Assembly (NCBI GenBank): GCA_963759955.1
Contig: CAVXCA010000079.1
Location: 28,603-92,602 of the forward strand
Origin: Roseiarcus sp963759955
GTDB taxonomy: Bacteria > Pseudomonadota > Alphaproteobacteria > Rhizobiales > Beijerinckiaceae
Length of the DNA stretch: 64,000 nt
Direction of reading: 5' to 3'
Positions 17,090 to 26,311 of the stretch are shown here, piece by piece. Under the pieces are notes generated by a model. It was given only the letters and a program-made list of their open reading frames with translations, made no database searches and had not been told where the DNA came from. The position numbers and the translations under genes are program-made. Position 1 is the stretch's first letter, and the number at the start of each line of letters is the position of its first letter.

Positions 17090-17506
17090 CTACTTGCCCG
17101 AAGCGTGGTCGGCGTCGCGACGCGCGAGCCACGCTTCCAGCGCCGCGTGTTCCGCGGCGTCAATCGCCGCCACGGCGACGTCGACCGCCGCAAGCGCGTA
17201 ATGTTCGGCGACCTCGGCCCGGGCTTTCACCTTTGCGATCTCGCCCTTGGCCTTCAACGTGGCCGCGGCGTCCTTTGCAGCCGCCTTCTGTTCCTTCGCC
17301 CACTTCTCGACTTCCGCTCGGGCGGCCGAGACCTTGGACTCGCCTTGTTCGATGCGCTTCGTCACCTCGTCCAGGCAGGCGCGCGCGTCGCGCTCGGCGG
17401 TCTCCGCTTTCGCGTCGATCTTGGCTTTCAGGGCCGACAGATCGCTGTCGGCCTGCATCAGCTTGAGGCGAAACGTTTCTCGGAATTGATCAATGCGTTG
17501 GCTCAT
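17090..17506 (-). CDS. Ala/Lys-rich coiled-coil hypothetical protein
   Basis: 138 aa, no signal peptide or membrane segment. Nearly all helix-forming (Ala, Glu, Lys, Asp), with heptad-like stretches such as LKAKIDAKAETAERDARACL and ARAEVEKWAKEQKAAAKDAA. The composition recalls LEA-like or apolipoprotein-like stress proteins. It lies next to the HdeD genes, which agrees with a stress role. No family recognised. Confidence 0.6.
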   Translation of the reverse strand: MSQRIDQFRETFRLKLMQADSDLSALKAKIDAKAETAERDARACLDEVTKRIEQGESKVSAARAEVEKWAKEQKAAAKDAAATLKAKGEIAKVKARAEVAEHYALAAVDVAVAAIDAAEHAALEAWLARRDADHASGK

Positions 17507-17662
17507 GGCGCAACTCCCATTTTTCGACGGGTCTTCCGTTCGATGCCGGCGTCATGCCACGAGAGCGCCGACGCGCGGAAGGTCGCTGCCGGCCAAATTT
17601 CGCCGCGATCTTGGCCGCCGCGGCGTGCATCCATGGCGCGCCAAAGCCGCTACGCGATCGTC

Positions 17663-18697
17663 TTACGCGTTGCTGGCAATTGCTCTGAACTGCTGCGGCG
17701 ACATGTTCGTCCAGCGCGCGAAGGCCCGCCGGAAGTTCGCCGCCTCGTTGAACCCCAATACGTCGCTCGCCTCTTCGACCGTCATATCGGTGTCTCTGAG
17801 GTATTTGATCGCGACTTGCAGTCGCAGTTCGTCGCGCAACTTCTGAATCGAAGCGCCCTCCTCCTGCAGCTTGCGCCGCAGAGTGCGCGGCGACTGCCCA
17901 AGGTGGCGGGCGATTTCGTCAACGGGCGTCGGCTCAGCGAGATTGACAAGCAACGCTTCGCGCACCTTTCCCGACAGGCCTTTGCGAAGGTCGAACTCTT
18001 CCAGGAGCTTGTCGCACATATTCAAGACCGTCGGGTTGGTCAGCCTGTCGCCGAGCGGCGGGACGGCGTCGAGCAATGCGGCGTCGAACGCCAATTCGTT
18101 GCTCGACTGACCAAACAACACGTCGCAGGAGAACGCCTCGCGATACCGCTCTTCGGCGAAAGGCGCGGCATAGGTGACACGAAGCTCCGTCGGCTTGAAC
18201 GCGAGTCCCATCACGTCGCGATGCAACGACACGTGGATGCCGAACTGCATCTCCACCAGAAATCGGTAGAGCGCAGCGTCGATCAGGGGGTGCGGCTCCG
18301 GATCAATGGTCCAGATCCCGCATCCCGCTTCCTCTCTGAAAGAAATGCCGGCCAGGGGCGTCGTCAGTTCGTGGTACTTGGCTGCGATTCGCACCGTCTG
18401 GCGGAAATTCGTACTGGTGAGAATCGCGAAACCAAAAAGACCAAAGGTCGACACATGCATTCTCAAACCCGCGCGAAAGGCAAAGAAGGGATCGCGCGAG
18501 CGCTCCATCGCTTCACGGCAGATCCAAAGAATCTGATTGATGGAAACCCTGGTCTTCGGCGACGCGAGCGCTCCCGGCGAAAGTCGGACGGCTCGAAGCG
18601 CATCCTCGAGCGCAACGCCGTCCCCCGCCAGCGCGGTGACAACCGCCGCAAGCTTGCCGACCGGATGGATCTTTTCGTCGGGACCTCCCCTGGCCAT
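17663..18697 (-). CDS. AraC-family transcriptional regulator with arabinose-binding-type N-terminal domain
   Basis: 344 aa from ATG 18697 (AGGGAG 11 bases upstream; an ATG at 18757 would add 20 residues). Residues ~20-210 match the Arabinose_bd domain seen in regulators such as OruR/ArgR-like AraC proteins (FGLFGFAILTSTNFRQTVRIAAKYHELTTP, split here only for description). Residues ~245-340 are the double helix-turn-helix: VDEIARHLGQSPRTLRRKL and MTVEEASDVLGFNEAANFRRAF. Effector and targets unknown; no obvious target gene is adjacent. Confidence 0.9.
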   Translation of the reverse strand: MARGGPDEKIHPVGKLAAVVTALAGDGVALEDALRAVRLSPGALASPKTRVSINQILWICREAMERSRDPFFAFRAGLRMHVSTFGLFGFAILTSTNFRQTVRIAAKYHELTTPLAGISFREEAGCGIWTIDPEPHPLIDAALYRFLVEMQFGIHVSLHRDVMGLAFKPTELRVTYAAPFAEERYREAFSCDVLFGQSSNELAFDAALLDAVPPLGDRLTNPTVLNMCDKLLEEFDLRKGLSGKVREALLVNLAEPTPVDEIARHLGQSPRTLRRKLQEEGASIQKLRDELRLQVAIKYLRDTDMTVEEASDVLGFNEAANFRRAFARWTNMSPQQFRAIASNA

Positions 18698-18704
18698 GCT
18701 CGCT

Positions 18705-18977
18705 CTAGCTCCCTGGCGGGAAACGCCGATGGACGACAGACCGCTCAGGCGCGACAAGTCTAAGCGCGCGCGGTCGAATCCGGTAGTGGAGCGGCGCCTC
18801 CATGACCGCGGCCTCGCCGTCGAAGGACACGGTGGCCCGCGGCGTCGCGGGCTCGACCCAAAGCTCCTCGGTCTCGAAGACGTTCAGCTCCTCGTCGGGC
18901 TCGCGCCCGACGAGCGCGCGCAGGGCGACGCGGGCGAAGTTTCGCCGTCCGAGGCTTGGAATTACGGTGACACGCGC
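18705..18977 (-). pseudogene. C-terminal remnant of a diacylglycerol kinase-like (DagK/LCB5) gene
   Basis: A 90-codon frame with no start codon, opened by a stop (TAG at 18980-18978). It encodes VTVIPSLGRRNFARVALRAL, then ELNVFETEELWVEP, then a beta-rich end with VSFDGEAAVMEAPLHYRIRP and RALRLVAP. That is the C-terminal beta-sandwich of lipid kinases of the DagK family, including the FDGE motif. The catalytic N-terminal two thirds are absent. It stops 8 bases before the AraC gene start. Best read as a gene fragment. Confidence 0.6.
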
Positions 18978-19086
18978 CTATTTCCCTATTTATCTGCCCC
19001 GCCTCCGCTCCCTTTCGGCTTTCACCCCCGTTTCGCCGGTGATGCCGTAACGCGTAATGCACTCGCCAGCCTCGACGCCGGCCCCC

Positions 19087-20256
19087 TCAGTGCGCCGCGT
19101 CCCCGCCCACAATGAACCCCCCGCCGAGCACCCGCGCGCGGGGGTCGCAGGAGGCGTAGAAGACGCAGGCCTGGCCGGGGGAGACGCCGTTCTCGGGTTC
19201 GTCGAACTCGATTTCGCCGCCGGGCAGCAGCCTCGCGGCGGCGGGCGGGCGGGTGGAACGGACGCGCGCGGCGATCGGCAAGCCCTGCTCGGGGATATCC
19301 TCGAAGGCGCCCTCGCCGATCCAGTTGACGTCGCGCAGGTGAATGCGCCGGGTTTCGAGGGCCTGGCGCGGCCCGACGACGACCCGCGCCGAGCGCGCGT
19401 CGAGCGCAACGACATAGAGCGGCTCGGCGGCGGCGATGCCGAGGCCGCGTCGCTGGCCGATGGTGTAATGCAGGATGCCGGCGTGGCGCCCTAACACCCG
19501 GCCGTCGATATGGACGATTTCGCCGGGCTCGGCGGCGCCGGGCAGCAGGCGCTCGATCATCTGGCTGTAGTGGCCCGCCGGCACGAAGCAGATGTCTTGG
19601 CTGTCCGCCTTGTCGGCGATCGCGAGGCCGAATTCGCGCGCGAGCGCGCGCACCTCCGGCTTGGGCAGGGCGCCCAACGGGAAACGCAGCAGCGAGAGCT
19701 GCTCGCGCGTCGTCGCGAACAGGAAATAGCTCTGGTCGCGCTCGGGGTCGGCGGCGCGGTAGAGCGCCCGCCCGCCGGAGCCGTCCTCTTCGGAGACGAC
19801 GTAGTGGCCGGTGGCGAGAATGTCGGCGCCGAGGTCTTTTGCCGCCTCGAACAGGTCGGCGAACTTCATCTGCTGATTGCAGGCGACGCAGGGAATCGGC
19901 GTTTCGCCGGAGACATAGGCGCGCGCGAAGGGCTCGATCACCTTCTCGCGGAACCGCGTCTCGTAATCGAGGACATAGTGGGGAACCCCGAGCCGCGCGG
20001 CGACGTCGCGCGCGTCGTGGATGTCCTGGCCGGCGCAGCAAGAGCCCTTGCGGTGCGTCGCCGCGCCGTGATCGTAGAGCTGCATGGTGACGCCGACGAC
20101 GTCGTAGCCGTCGCGCGCGAGCAACGCCGCGACGACGCTCGAATCGACGCCGCCGGACATCGCGACGACGACGCGCGTGTCCTGAGGGGCCTTGGGCAGG
20201 CCGAGGCTGTTGACGGGACGCGGCGAAGCGACTCGTATGATATGCGGGGCCAACAT
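19087..20256 (-). CDS. mnmA: tRNA-specific 2-thiouridylase MnmA
   Basis: 389 aa. Adds sulfur to U34 of tRNA-Lys/Glu/Gln using a persulfide relay. The PP-loop SGGVDSSV is at 34-41; the catalytic cysteine pair is Cys126 (VACNQQMKF) and Cys223 (DSQDICFVP). LATGHYV, ERDQSYFLF, LGRHAGILHYTIGQRRGLG and the C-terminal beta barrel are all present. Full length for the family. It is a single gene divergent from sciP with ~270 bases between. Confidence 0.97.
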   Translation of the reverse strand: MLAPHIIRVASPRPVNSLGLPKAPQDTRVVVAMSGGVDSSVVAALLARDGYDVVGVTMQLYDHGAATHRKGSCCAGQDIHDARDVAARLGVPHYVLDYETRFREKVIEPFARAYVSGETPIPCVACNQQMKFADLFEAAKDLGADILATGHYVVSEEDGSGGRALYRAADPERDQSYFLFATTREQLSLLRFPLGALPKPEVRALAREFGLAIADKADSQDICFVPAGHYSQMIERLLPGAAEPGEIVHIDGRVLGRHAGILHYTIGQRRGLGIAAAEPLYVVALDARSARVVVGPRQALETRRIHLRDVNWIGEGAFEDIPEQGLPIAARVRSTRPPAAARLLPGGEIEFDEPENGVSPGQACVFYASCDPRARVLGGGFIVGGDAAH

Positions 20257-20522
20257 CCGTTTTCGTCCCAGGCCGATCAGGCCGTGTATTTAGACACTAT
20301 ATCATCATGCGCCAGCGAAATGGGCGAAAATGTCGCCGCCCGGCGACTCGGCATGCGGCGCGCGCCGTCCGCTCCGGCGCCCGCGGCGTTGACAAAGTCG
20401 AAAGAAATCAGAACGTTTTGAAACGTTTTGTTATGAATTTCGTCACTCCGGGCTTAGCCAAATCTTAAGTTGCCGGCCGTAGACTTCCACAAGTTGGACT
20501 TGCGTTCGAGTGTGAGAGTGAC

Positions 20523-20798
20523 ATGAGTGAAGCGCTTCGACCGAGAGTGAAATACGTCATCGGTCCGGACGGAAGCCCGTTGACCATCGCCGATCTGCCG
20601 CCTTCATCGACCAAGCGCTGGGTCATTCGCCGCAAGGCGGAAGTCGTCGCCGCGGTGCGCGGCGGCCTGCTTTCGCTCGAAGAAGCCTGCTCGCGCTACA
20701 CCTTGACGGTCGACGAATTCCTCAGCTGGCAGGTCTCGATCGATCAATTCGGCCTCGCCGGCCTGCGCACCACGCGCATCCAGCAATATCGCCACTGA
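20523..20798 (+). CDS. sciP: SciP-family (DUF1153) CtrA inhibitor
   Basis: 91 aa. The whole protein matches the DUF1153/SciP family: RVKYVIGPDGSPLTIADLPP at the N-terminus, KRWVIRRKAEVVAAVRGGLL and a helix-turn-helix in LSLEEACSRYTLTVDEFLSW. In Caulobacter SciP binds CtrA and blocks its activation of target genes in G1 cells. GAGAGTGAC precedes the ATG. Monocistronic between mnmA and the epimerase gene. The name rests on family membership; function here is inferred. Confidence 0.88.
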   Translation: MSEALRPRVKYVIGPDGSPLTIADLPPSSTKRWVIRRKAEVVAAVRGGLLSLEEACSRYTLTVDEFLSWQVSIDQFGLAGLRTTRIQQYRH

Positions 20799-20843
20799 AG
20801 GCGCGCGACACGCCACGCAAGGGAATACGCGCGCCGGCCGGCG

Positions 20844-21743
20844 TCAGACGCCGCGCACGTATTGGCGCCAATCGTGCGCCTCCTTGAACCCCAACACTTC
20901 GCGCGCCTTGCGGTTCGACAGCGGCGCTTCGAATTGGCCCATCGCGCGCGTCACCGGCACATGCGGACAATGGCGCGCGAGGAATTCGCGCGTCGGCGTG
21001 TTGAGGGTGATCGCGTCGTTGACGGCGTTGAAGACCTGGAAGCCGAGGCCGTCCTTCTCCAGGCACAGATGCACGATCTCGCCGAGGTCGCGCGCGTCGA
21101 TATAGCTCCAGGCGTTGCGCTTGCGCATCATCGGATTGGCGAGGAAGGCCTCGAACTGGCCGTATTCGTGCGGCTCGATGACGTTGCCGATGCGCAGGGC
21201 GTAGATATCGGCGCCGTAGCGCATCGCGAAAGCGCGCGCGGTCTTCTCGTTGCACACCTTGGATAGGCCGTAGCTGTCCATCGGATCGACGTCGTAGTCT
21301 TCCTCGAGCGGGAAGCTGTGAAAGTCCTTGTCGCCTTCGGCGAAGCAGACGCCGTAGGTCGTCTCGCTCGACGCGACGACCACCTTGCGCACGCCGAGCT
21401 TCATCGCCGCTTCGATCACGTTGTAGGTGCTCATCACGTTGACCGTGAAGGTGACGTTGTCGGGCTCGATCAGGACGCGCGGGATCGCCGCGAAATGCAC
21501 AACGGCGTCCGGCGCGCGCGGGGCTTGGCCGAGACCGAACCCGTCGAAGCCGAAATGCGTCGTCAGAGCGTTGAACGCTTGGCCGCTGTCGGTGAGGTCG
21601 GCGATCAAGGTGGTGACGCCGGGCAGATCGAGCGGCATCAAGTCGATGTTGAGGACTTGATAGCCCTTGGCCAGGAGATGGGCCACGGCGTGCCGCCCGG
21701 CTTTGCCGGTTCCGCCGGTGAATACGACGCGTTTTGCGGACAT
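20844..21743 (-). CDS. NAD-dependent epimerase/dehydratase (extended SDR)
   Basis: 299 aa from ATG 21743 with GAGAAG 7 bases upstream. TGGTGKAG (residues ~9-16) binds NAD; the catalytic Ser/Thr in VVASSETTYG and the pair YGLSK are intact. Extended-SDR sugar-nucleotide enzymes and uronate dehydrogenases share this layout; the length and SSETTYG motif are compatible with either. The gene is downstream of the aldolase gene on the same strand with ~95 bases between. Exact substrate uncertain. Confidence 0.88.
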   Translation of the reverse strand: MSAKRVVFTGGTGKAGRHAVAHLLAKGYQVLNIDLMPLDLPGVTTLIADLTDSGQAFNALTTHFGFDGFGLGQAPRAPDAVVHFAAIPRVLIEPDNVTFTVNVMSTYNVIEAAMKLGVRKVVVASSETTYGVCFAEGDKDFHSFPLEEDYDVDPMDSYGLSKVCNEKTARAFAMRYGADIYALRIGNVIEPHEYGQFEAFLANPMMRKRNAWSYIDARDLGEIVHLCLEKDGLGFQVFNAVNDAITLNTPTREFLARHCPHVPVTRAMGQFEAPLSNRKAREVLGFKEAHDWRQYVRGV

Positions 21744-21838
21744 GGGCGCTTCTCGATCCGTTGATGACGTTAGCCGAAACAAGCCGGCCCCGCACGTTCT
21801 CGCCGTTGGGACGGCGCGGGGCGCCGATCGCCGAGCGG

Positions 21839-22876
21839 TCAGGCCGCCGCGGCTTCCATCGACGCCGTGTATTGGCCGCGTCGCGCGGCCTGGTTGCACC
21901 GCGCTCGATGGCCGAACGATTTCTGCGCCGCCGCCGCGTTGGCGTCCTTGCCGGCCCAGATGTCCATTCCCGGCTGCTGGATCGCGCGCGCGAAGGAAAA
22001 CGCCAGCGCCCAAGGCGCGCGCCCACCCGCGCCCTTGAAGCGGACGTTCATCGCGTTGAGCCGGGCGGAGGCGAGTTCGCTGGTCTGGCCTCCCGAGAGG
22101 AACGCGACTCCCGGAACCGCCGCGGGCACAACCCGCAACAGGCTCTCCACGGTGGCGTCGGCGACTTCGTCGACCGTCTCCTGCTTGGGGCAGGCCAATC
22201 CCGGCAGCACCATGTTCGCCTTCAGGATCATCGCCTCCAGCGTCACCCCTTGGACGACCAGATGGTTGAACACGCTGCGCAGGACTTTCTCGGTTTCTCG
22301 CCGGCAACGTTCGAGCGTGTGGTCGCCGTCCATCAGCACTTCCGGCTCGACCACCGGCACGAGACCCGCTTCCTGGCACAACGCGGCGTAACGCGCCAAA
22401 GCATGGGCGTTGGCCTCGATGCAGGCGCGGCTCGGGATGGCCTCGCCGATCGTGATCACCGCGCGCCACTTGGCGAAGCGGGCGCCCAGTTGGAAATACG
22501 CCTTCAACCGATCGCGCAGGCCGTCGAGGCCCTCGCTGACCTTCTCTCCGGGATGGAGGGCGAGATCCTTGGCGCCGGCGTCGACCTTGACGCCGGGGAT
22601 GATGCCGGCGTCGGTGAGAACCTTGACGATCGGCGCGCCGGCCTTGGTCGTCTGGCGCAGCGTCTCGCTGAACAGGATCGCGCCGCTGATGCTCTCGCCC
22701 AGACCCGGCGTCGTCGCCAGCAATTCGCGGTAGGCGCGCCGGGCCTCCTCGGTCTGGGGAATGCCCACTTTGGCGAAGCGCCGGTGGATCGTCGGAACGC
22801 TCTCGTCCATCGCGAGCAAACCTTTGTCGCCGGCGACCAGCGCCTGCGCGACCTGCCTCAACGTCTGCGTTGCCAT
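21839..22876 (-). CDS. Class I fructose-bisphosphate aldolase
   Basis: 345 aa. Schiff-base aldolase of glycolysis, gluconeogenesis and the Calvin cycle. LLAMDESVPTIHRRF near the N-terminus, VDAGAKDLALHPGEKVSEGL, VVEPEVLMDGDH and the Schiff-base Lys in MILKANMVLPG mark the plant/animal-like class I family; LSGGQTSELASARLNAM is the phosphate-binding loop. Full length. On the same strand as the downstream epimerase. Confidence 0.95.
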   Translation of the reverse strand: MATQTLRQVAQALVAGDKGLLAMDESVPTIHRRFAKVGIPQTEEARRAYRELLATTPGLGESISGAILFSETLRQTTKAGAPIVKVLTDAGIIPGVKVDAGAKDLALHPGEKVSEGLDGLRDRLKAYFQLGARFAKWRAVITIGEAIPSRACIEANAHALARYAALCQEAGLVPVVEPEVLMDGDHTLERCRRETEKVLRSVFNHLVVQGVTLEAMILKANMVLPGLACPKQETVDEVADATVESLLRVVPAAVPGVAFLSGGQTSELASARLNAMNVRFKGAGGRAPWALAFSFARAIQQPGMDIWAGKDANAAAAQKSFGHRARCNQAARRGQYTASMEAAAA

Positions 22877-23106
22877 TGTGCGTCGCTCCCTGGTTTGGGC
22901 CTGATCGCGGCTCTCCGTGTTGGTTCTGAAGCGACAACGATGTCAGAGCGAGCAAGGATTCCTGTTGAGCAGGATCAACGCGGCGGGGAAATTCGGGCTC
23001 GACCCGCCATAGGAGCCGTCCGCGGGGCCGACTTGGGAATCCTCTCGGGGGCCTATAATCTGCTCCAACTCGCCGTCGACGAAGTCCCTTTCTCGAGTCA
23101 CGCCCA

Positions 23107-24429
23107 TTGAAAATAAGCCGCGTCCCGCCGTCCTGCGATGAAATCCGCGCTCTGGCCGGTTCGAGCGCGCTGCGGAGCGCGTGGGAGCGCTTGAAGGAAC
23201 ATCCGCTGTCGCGGATCGGGCCGGGCCTGATCACCGGCGTGGCGGACGACGATCCCAGCGGCATCGCCACCTATTCTCAGGCGGGCGCGCAGTTCGGCCT
23301 CGACATGCTGTGGACCATGCCGCTGGCCTATCCGCTGATGTCGGCGATTCAGTCGATTTGCGCGCGCATCGGCCGGGTGACCGGCAAAGGCCTCGCCGCC
23401 AACATCAAGGCGACGTTCCCGCCGATCGTTCTGCAAGGCATGGTGTTGCTGCTGCTCATCGCCAACACCTTCAACATCGCCGCCGACATCGCCGCCGTGG
23501 GCGCTGTCGGAGAGCTTGTCACCGGCTTCGATCGCCGCCTGATGACGCTGTTCTTCGTGTTCCTGTCCGTGCTGCTGCAGGTGTTCGTCCCCTACCACCG
23601 CTATGTTTTTTACCTGAAGTGGCTGACTCTTTCGCTGCTCGCGTACGTTGCGGTCGCGTTCACCGTCCACATTCCCTGGGATCAGGTGGCGCTCCACACG
23701 CTCTGGCCGCGGTTCCCGCTCAACGCCGACGCCGCCACGGTGGTGCTCGGCGTGTTCGGCACGACGATCAGCCCCTATCTCTTTTTCTGGCAGGCCTCGG
23801 AGGAGATCGAGGACATGCGGGGCGCGCCGCCGCTGGTGGGCGACGGGGAGAGAGCCGCCTCGGAGTTGCGCCGCATCCGCTGGGACACCTGGAGCGGCAT
23901 GCTCTATTCCGACGTCACCGCCTACTTCATCATCCTCGCCACCGCGGTCACGCTCCACGCGGCGGGAATCACCAACGTTGCAACCGCCGCGCAGGCCGCG
24001 AGCGCGCTGCGACCGCTGGCGGGCGACTTCGCCTATTTGTTGTTCGCGCTCGGCATTCTCGGCGTCGGTCTGATCGGCGTCCCCGTGCTCGCCGGCTCCG
24101 GCGCTTACGCGCTGTGCGAGGCGATGGGCTGGGACTGGGGCCTCGAACGCAAGTCGCGGGAGGCGCGCGGGTTCTACGGCGTCATCGCGTTCAGCGTGCT
24201 CGCCGGACTCGCCATCCTCTATTCGCCGATCAGTCCGATGAAGGCGCTGTTCTGGAGCGCGGTGCTGAACGGAATCGTGGCGGCTCCGATGATGGCGGTG
24301 ATCATCGTCTTGGCCTCGAAGAAATCGGTGATGGGCGCTTACACCGCGAGCCGCTCGCTCGTCGTTCTCGCCTCGATCGGCGCCGCGATCATGGGCGCGG
24401 CCGCCGTTTGGATGTTCCTGCCGCAGTGA
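23107..24429 (+). CDS. NRAMP-like divalent metal transporter with variant metal-site motifs
   Basis: 440 aa, eleven or so membrane helices with the NRAMP/LeuT fold. The TM1 motif reads DDDPSGIATYSQAGAQFG where canonical NRAMP has DPGN, and TM6 reads FGTTISPYLFFWQASEE where MPH is canonical. These changes place it in the NRAMP-related group whose substrate is not settled. The start is a TTG at 23107; no strong ribosome binding site. It is divergent from the aldolase. Transporter function is sure; Mn/Fe specificity is not. Confidence 0.85.
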   Translation: MKISRVPPSCDEIRALAGSSALRSAWERLKEHPLSRIGPGLITGVADDDPSGIATYSQAGAQFGLDMLWTMPLAYPLMSAIQSICARIGRVTGKGLAANIKATFPPIVLQGMVLLLLIANTFNIAADIAAVGAVGELVTGFDRRLMTLFFVFLSVLLQVFVPYHRYVFYLKWLTLSLLAYVAVAFTVHIPWDQVALHTLWPRFPLNADAATVVLGVFGTTISPYLFFWQASEEIEDMRGAPPLVGDGERAASELRRIRWDTWSGMLYSDVTAYFIILATAVTLHAAGITNVATAAQAASALRPLAGDFAYLLFALGILGVGLIGVPVLAGSGAYALCEAMGWDWGLERKSREARGFYGVIAFSVLAGLAILYSPISPMKALFWSAVLNGIVAAPMMAVIIVLASKKSVMGAYTASRSLVVLASIGAAIMGAAAVWMFLPQ

Positions 24430-24525
24430 GCCGCGACGCCGGGCTATTCACAAGGCGAGGCGATCGGGTAAAGAACGATTCCAACAAATCGGGCGCTCGT
24501 CGCCGCGAAGGAAAAACGAGGAAGA

Positions 24526-25080
24526 ATGGCCAGAGTGTTTTTCACCGCCGATACGCATTTCGGGCACGCGCGCGCCCTGACCATGCGCAAGCGCCCGTTT
24601 GCGAGCCTCGAGGAAATGGACGAGGCTATGATCGCGCGTTGGAACGCGACGGTCGGCGAGGACGACGAAGTCTATCACCTGGGCGACTTCGCCTCCTTCG
24701 AAAGCGAAGACGTCGGCGCCACCCTCGAGCGCCTCAGCGGCCGTATCCACCTGATCCTCGGCAACAACGACGAACCGGGGGCGATCGCACGCGCGGGTCG
24801 CTTCGCCACGGTCGGCGAGATGCGCGAACTGACCATCGAAGGGCAGCGGATCTTCCTTTGTCATTACCCGATGCGCGACTGGCCGAACGCTTGGCGCGGC
24901 GCCTGGCACATGTTCGGCCATGTCCACGGACGCTTCGACCGCGATCCCTTCGGCCTCAGCCTCGACGTCGGCGTCGACAGCCATGGCTTCGCGCCGGTCT
25001 CCTTTGCTGCGATCGCAGGGATCATGGCGGCCCGCATCGCTGCTCGCGACGAGAAGCGCGCGCGCGTCGCCGCGGAGTAG
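24526..25080 (+). CDS. Calcineurin-like metallophosphoesterase
   Basis: 184 aa. The metal-binding motifs are complete: FTADTHFGH (4-14), HLGDFAS, LILGNNDEP, FLCHYPM and GHVHGRF. This compact form resembles phage-type and bacterial small phosphoesterases of unknown substrate. A GAGGAAG sits just before the ATG. About 100 bases after the NRAMP-like gene on the same strand. Confidence 0.9.
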   Translation: MARVFFTADTHFGHARALTMRKRPFASLEEMDEAMIARWNATVGEDDEVYHLGDFASFESEDVGATLERLSGRIHLILGNNDEPGAIARAGRFATVGEMRELTIEGQRIFLCHYPMRDWPNAWRGAWHMFGHVHGRFDRDPFGLSLDVGVDSHGFAPVSFAAIAGIMAARIAARDEKRARVAAE

Positions 25081-25103
25081 GGGTACAGGTCGGGGCCTGC
25101 GCT

Positions 25104-25359
25104 CCTTCCCCCCTTGCGGGGGAAGGTGTCATCGCGTCAGCGATGACGGATGAGGGGGATCGCGCGAAGCGCGATGGTTTCGATCAGAGCAGGTCGCGTT
25201 CCAACGCGTTGCGAACCCGCACGTTACGATCGCGATTGCCTTGCATGCGAAACTGCAGAGCCATCGCGCTGCGCGCGATCCCCCTCATCCCAAGGCGAAT
25301 GCGAAGCATTCGTCCTCCGTCACGCTTCGCGTGACACCTTCCCCCGCGAGGGGGGAAGG
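25104..25359. repeat. Paired inverted GC-rich palindromic intergenic repeat, copy 1
   Basis: Two inverted units flank ~150 bases. The left unit is CCTTCCCC...GGGGGAAGG (25104-25126), followed by the small stem TCATCGCGTCAGCGATGA and GGATGAGGGGGATCGCG; the right unit (to 25359) mirrors it. It fills the gap between two converging transcripts and could end both. The same family recurs at 36188, 60127 and 60904. Confidence 0.75.
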
Positions 25360-25369
25360 GATCGCGCCC

Positions 25370-26290
25370 TCACTTTTTGCCGCCGCCTTTCGCCATCGCC
25401 TCGAGCTTCTCCGAGCGGATGGTGTTGCGGTGCAGGGCGGCGTCTTTCACGCCGTCCATGCCGAACGCGACCGCCATCAACTGGCTGTAGAAGACGACCG
25501 GAATGTTGTAGTTCGTGCCGAACTTCGCGTTGATCGCCGGCTGATACATCTCGACGTTGGTCTGGCACAGCGGGCAAGGCGTCGAGATGACGTCGGCGCC
25601 CGCCTTGGCCGCCTCTTCGAGGATGTTCTTCATCAGGTGCAGCGTGCGCTCCGGGCTCATCACCGCCACCGAGCCGCCGCAGCACGAGGTCTTGTGCGCG
25701 AAGGGCACGGCCTCGGCGCCGCACGCGCGGGTGAAGTCGTCGAGGAAGGTCGGATCGTCGTAGGCGTCGTAATCGCCGCCGGCCGCCGTTCCGGCGAAGG
25801 GGCGCACGGTCTGGCAGCCGACGTAGCCCGCGACCTTGAGGCCGGTCAGCGGCTTTTCGACCCGCTTCTCGATCGCTTCGACGCCGACGTCGTTGACCAG
25901 CACTTCGCAGGCGTGGCGCACCTTGAGCTCGGCGGTGTAGCTCAAGCCGCCGGCGTCGAGCGCCTCGTTGACCTGCGCGCGCTTCTTCACGTCGGCCTTG
26001 ATCTTCTCGTTGCCGGCGTGGGTGTTGAGATAGCAGGCGGCGCAGCCGGTGATGACGTCCTGCGTTCCCTTCTGTTGCGCCTTGGCGAGGTTGCGCCCGG
26101 TCAGCGCGAGGTTGGGCAATTGCCCGCCGCCGATATGGCCGACCGATGCGCCGCAGCAGTTCCAGTCCTCGATGTCGTCGAGCGCGACGCCGACTTCGGG
26201 CATGATCGCGCGCAACGATTCGTCGAGATGCCGGCCGCTGCCCTGCGACGAGCAGCCGGGATAATAGGTCATGGTCTTCTTGTCGGTCAT
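25370..26290 (-). CDS. hdrB: HdrB-like heterodisulfide reductase subunit of the Qmo-type complex
   Basis: 306 aa. Two CCG domains bind non-cubane iron-sulfur clusters: YYPGCSSQG and WNCCGASVGH with TGCAACYLN in the first half, then VGCQTVRP, SCCGGSVAV and TPCPLCQTN in the second. It is the last gene of qmoA-qmoB-hdrC-hdrB on the minus strand; 21 bases separate it from hdrC. In organisms with HdrBC in place of QmoC it is thought to pass AprBA electrons to or from a thiol or other soluble partner. No membrane segment. The homology is strong; the partner is unknown. Confidence 0.92.
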   Translation of the reverse strand: MTDKKTMTYYPGCSSQGSGRHLDESLRAIMPEVGVALDDIEDWNCCGASVGHIGGGQLPNLALTGRNLAKAQQKGTQDVITGCAACYLNTHAGNEKIKADVKKRAQVNEALDAGGLSYTAELKVRHACEVLVNDVGVEAIEKRVEKPLTGLKVAGYVGCQTVRPFAGTAAGGDYDAYDDPTFLDDFTRACGAEAVPFAHKTSCCGGSVAVMSPERTLHLMKNILEEAAKAGADVISTPCPLCQTNVEMYQPAINAKFGTNYNIPVVFYSQLMAVAFGMDGVKDAALHRNTIRSEKLEAMAKGGGKK

Positions 26291-26311
26291 GAACTCATCC
26301 TCTCCGGCCGA

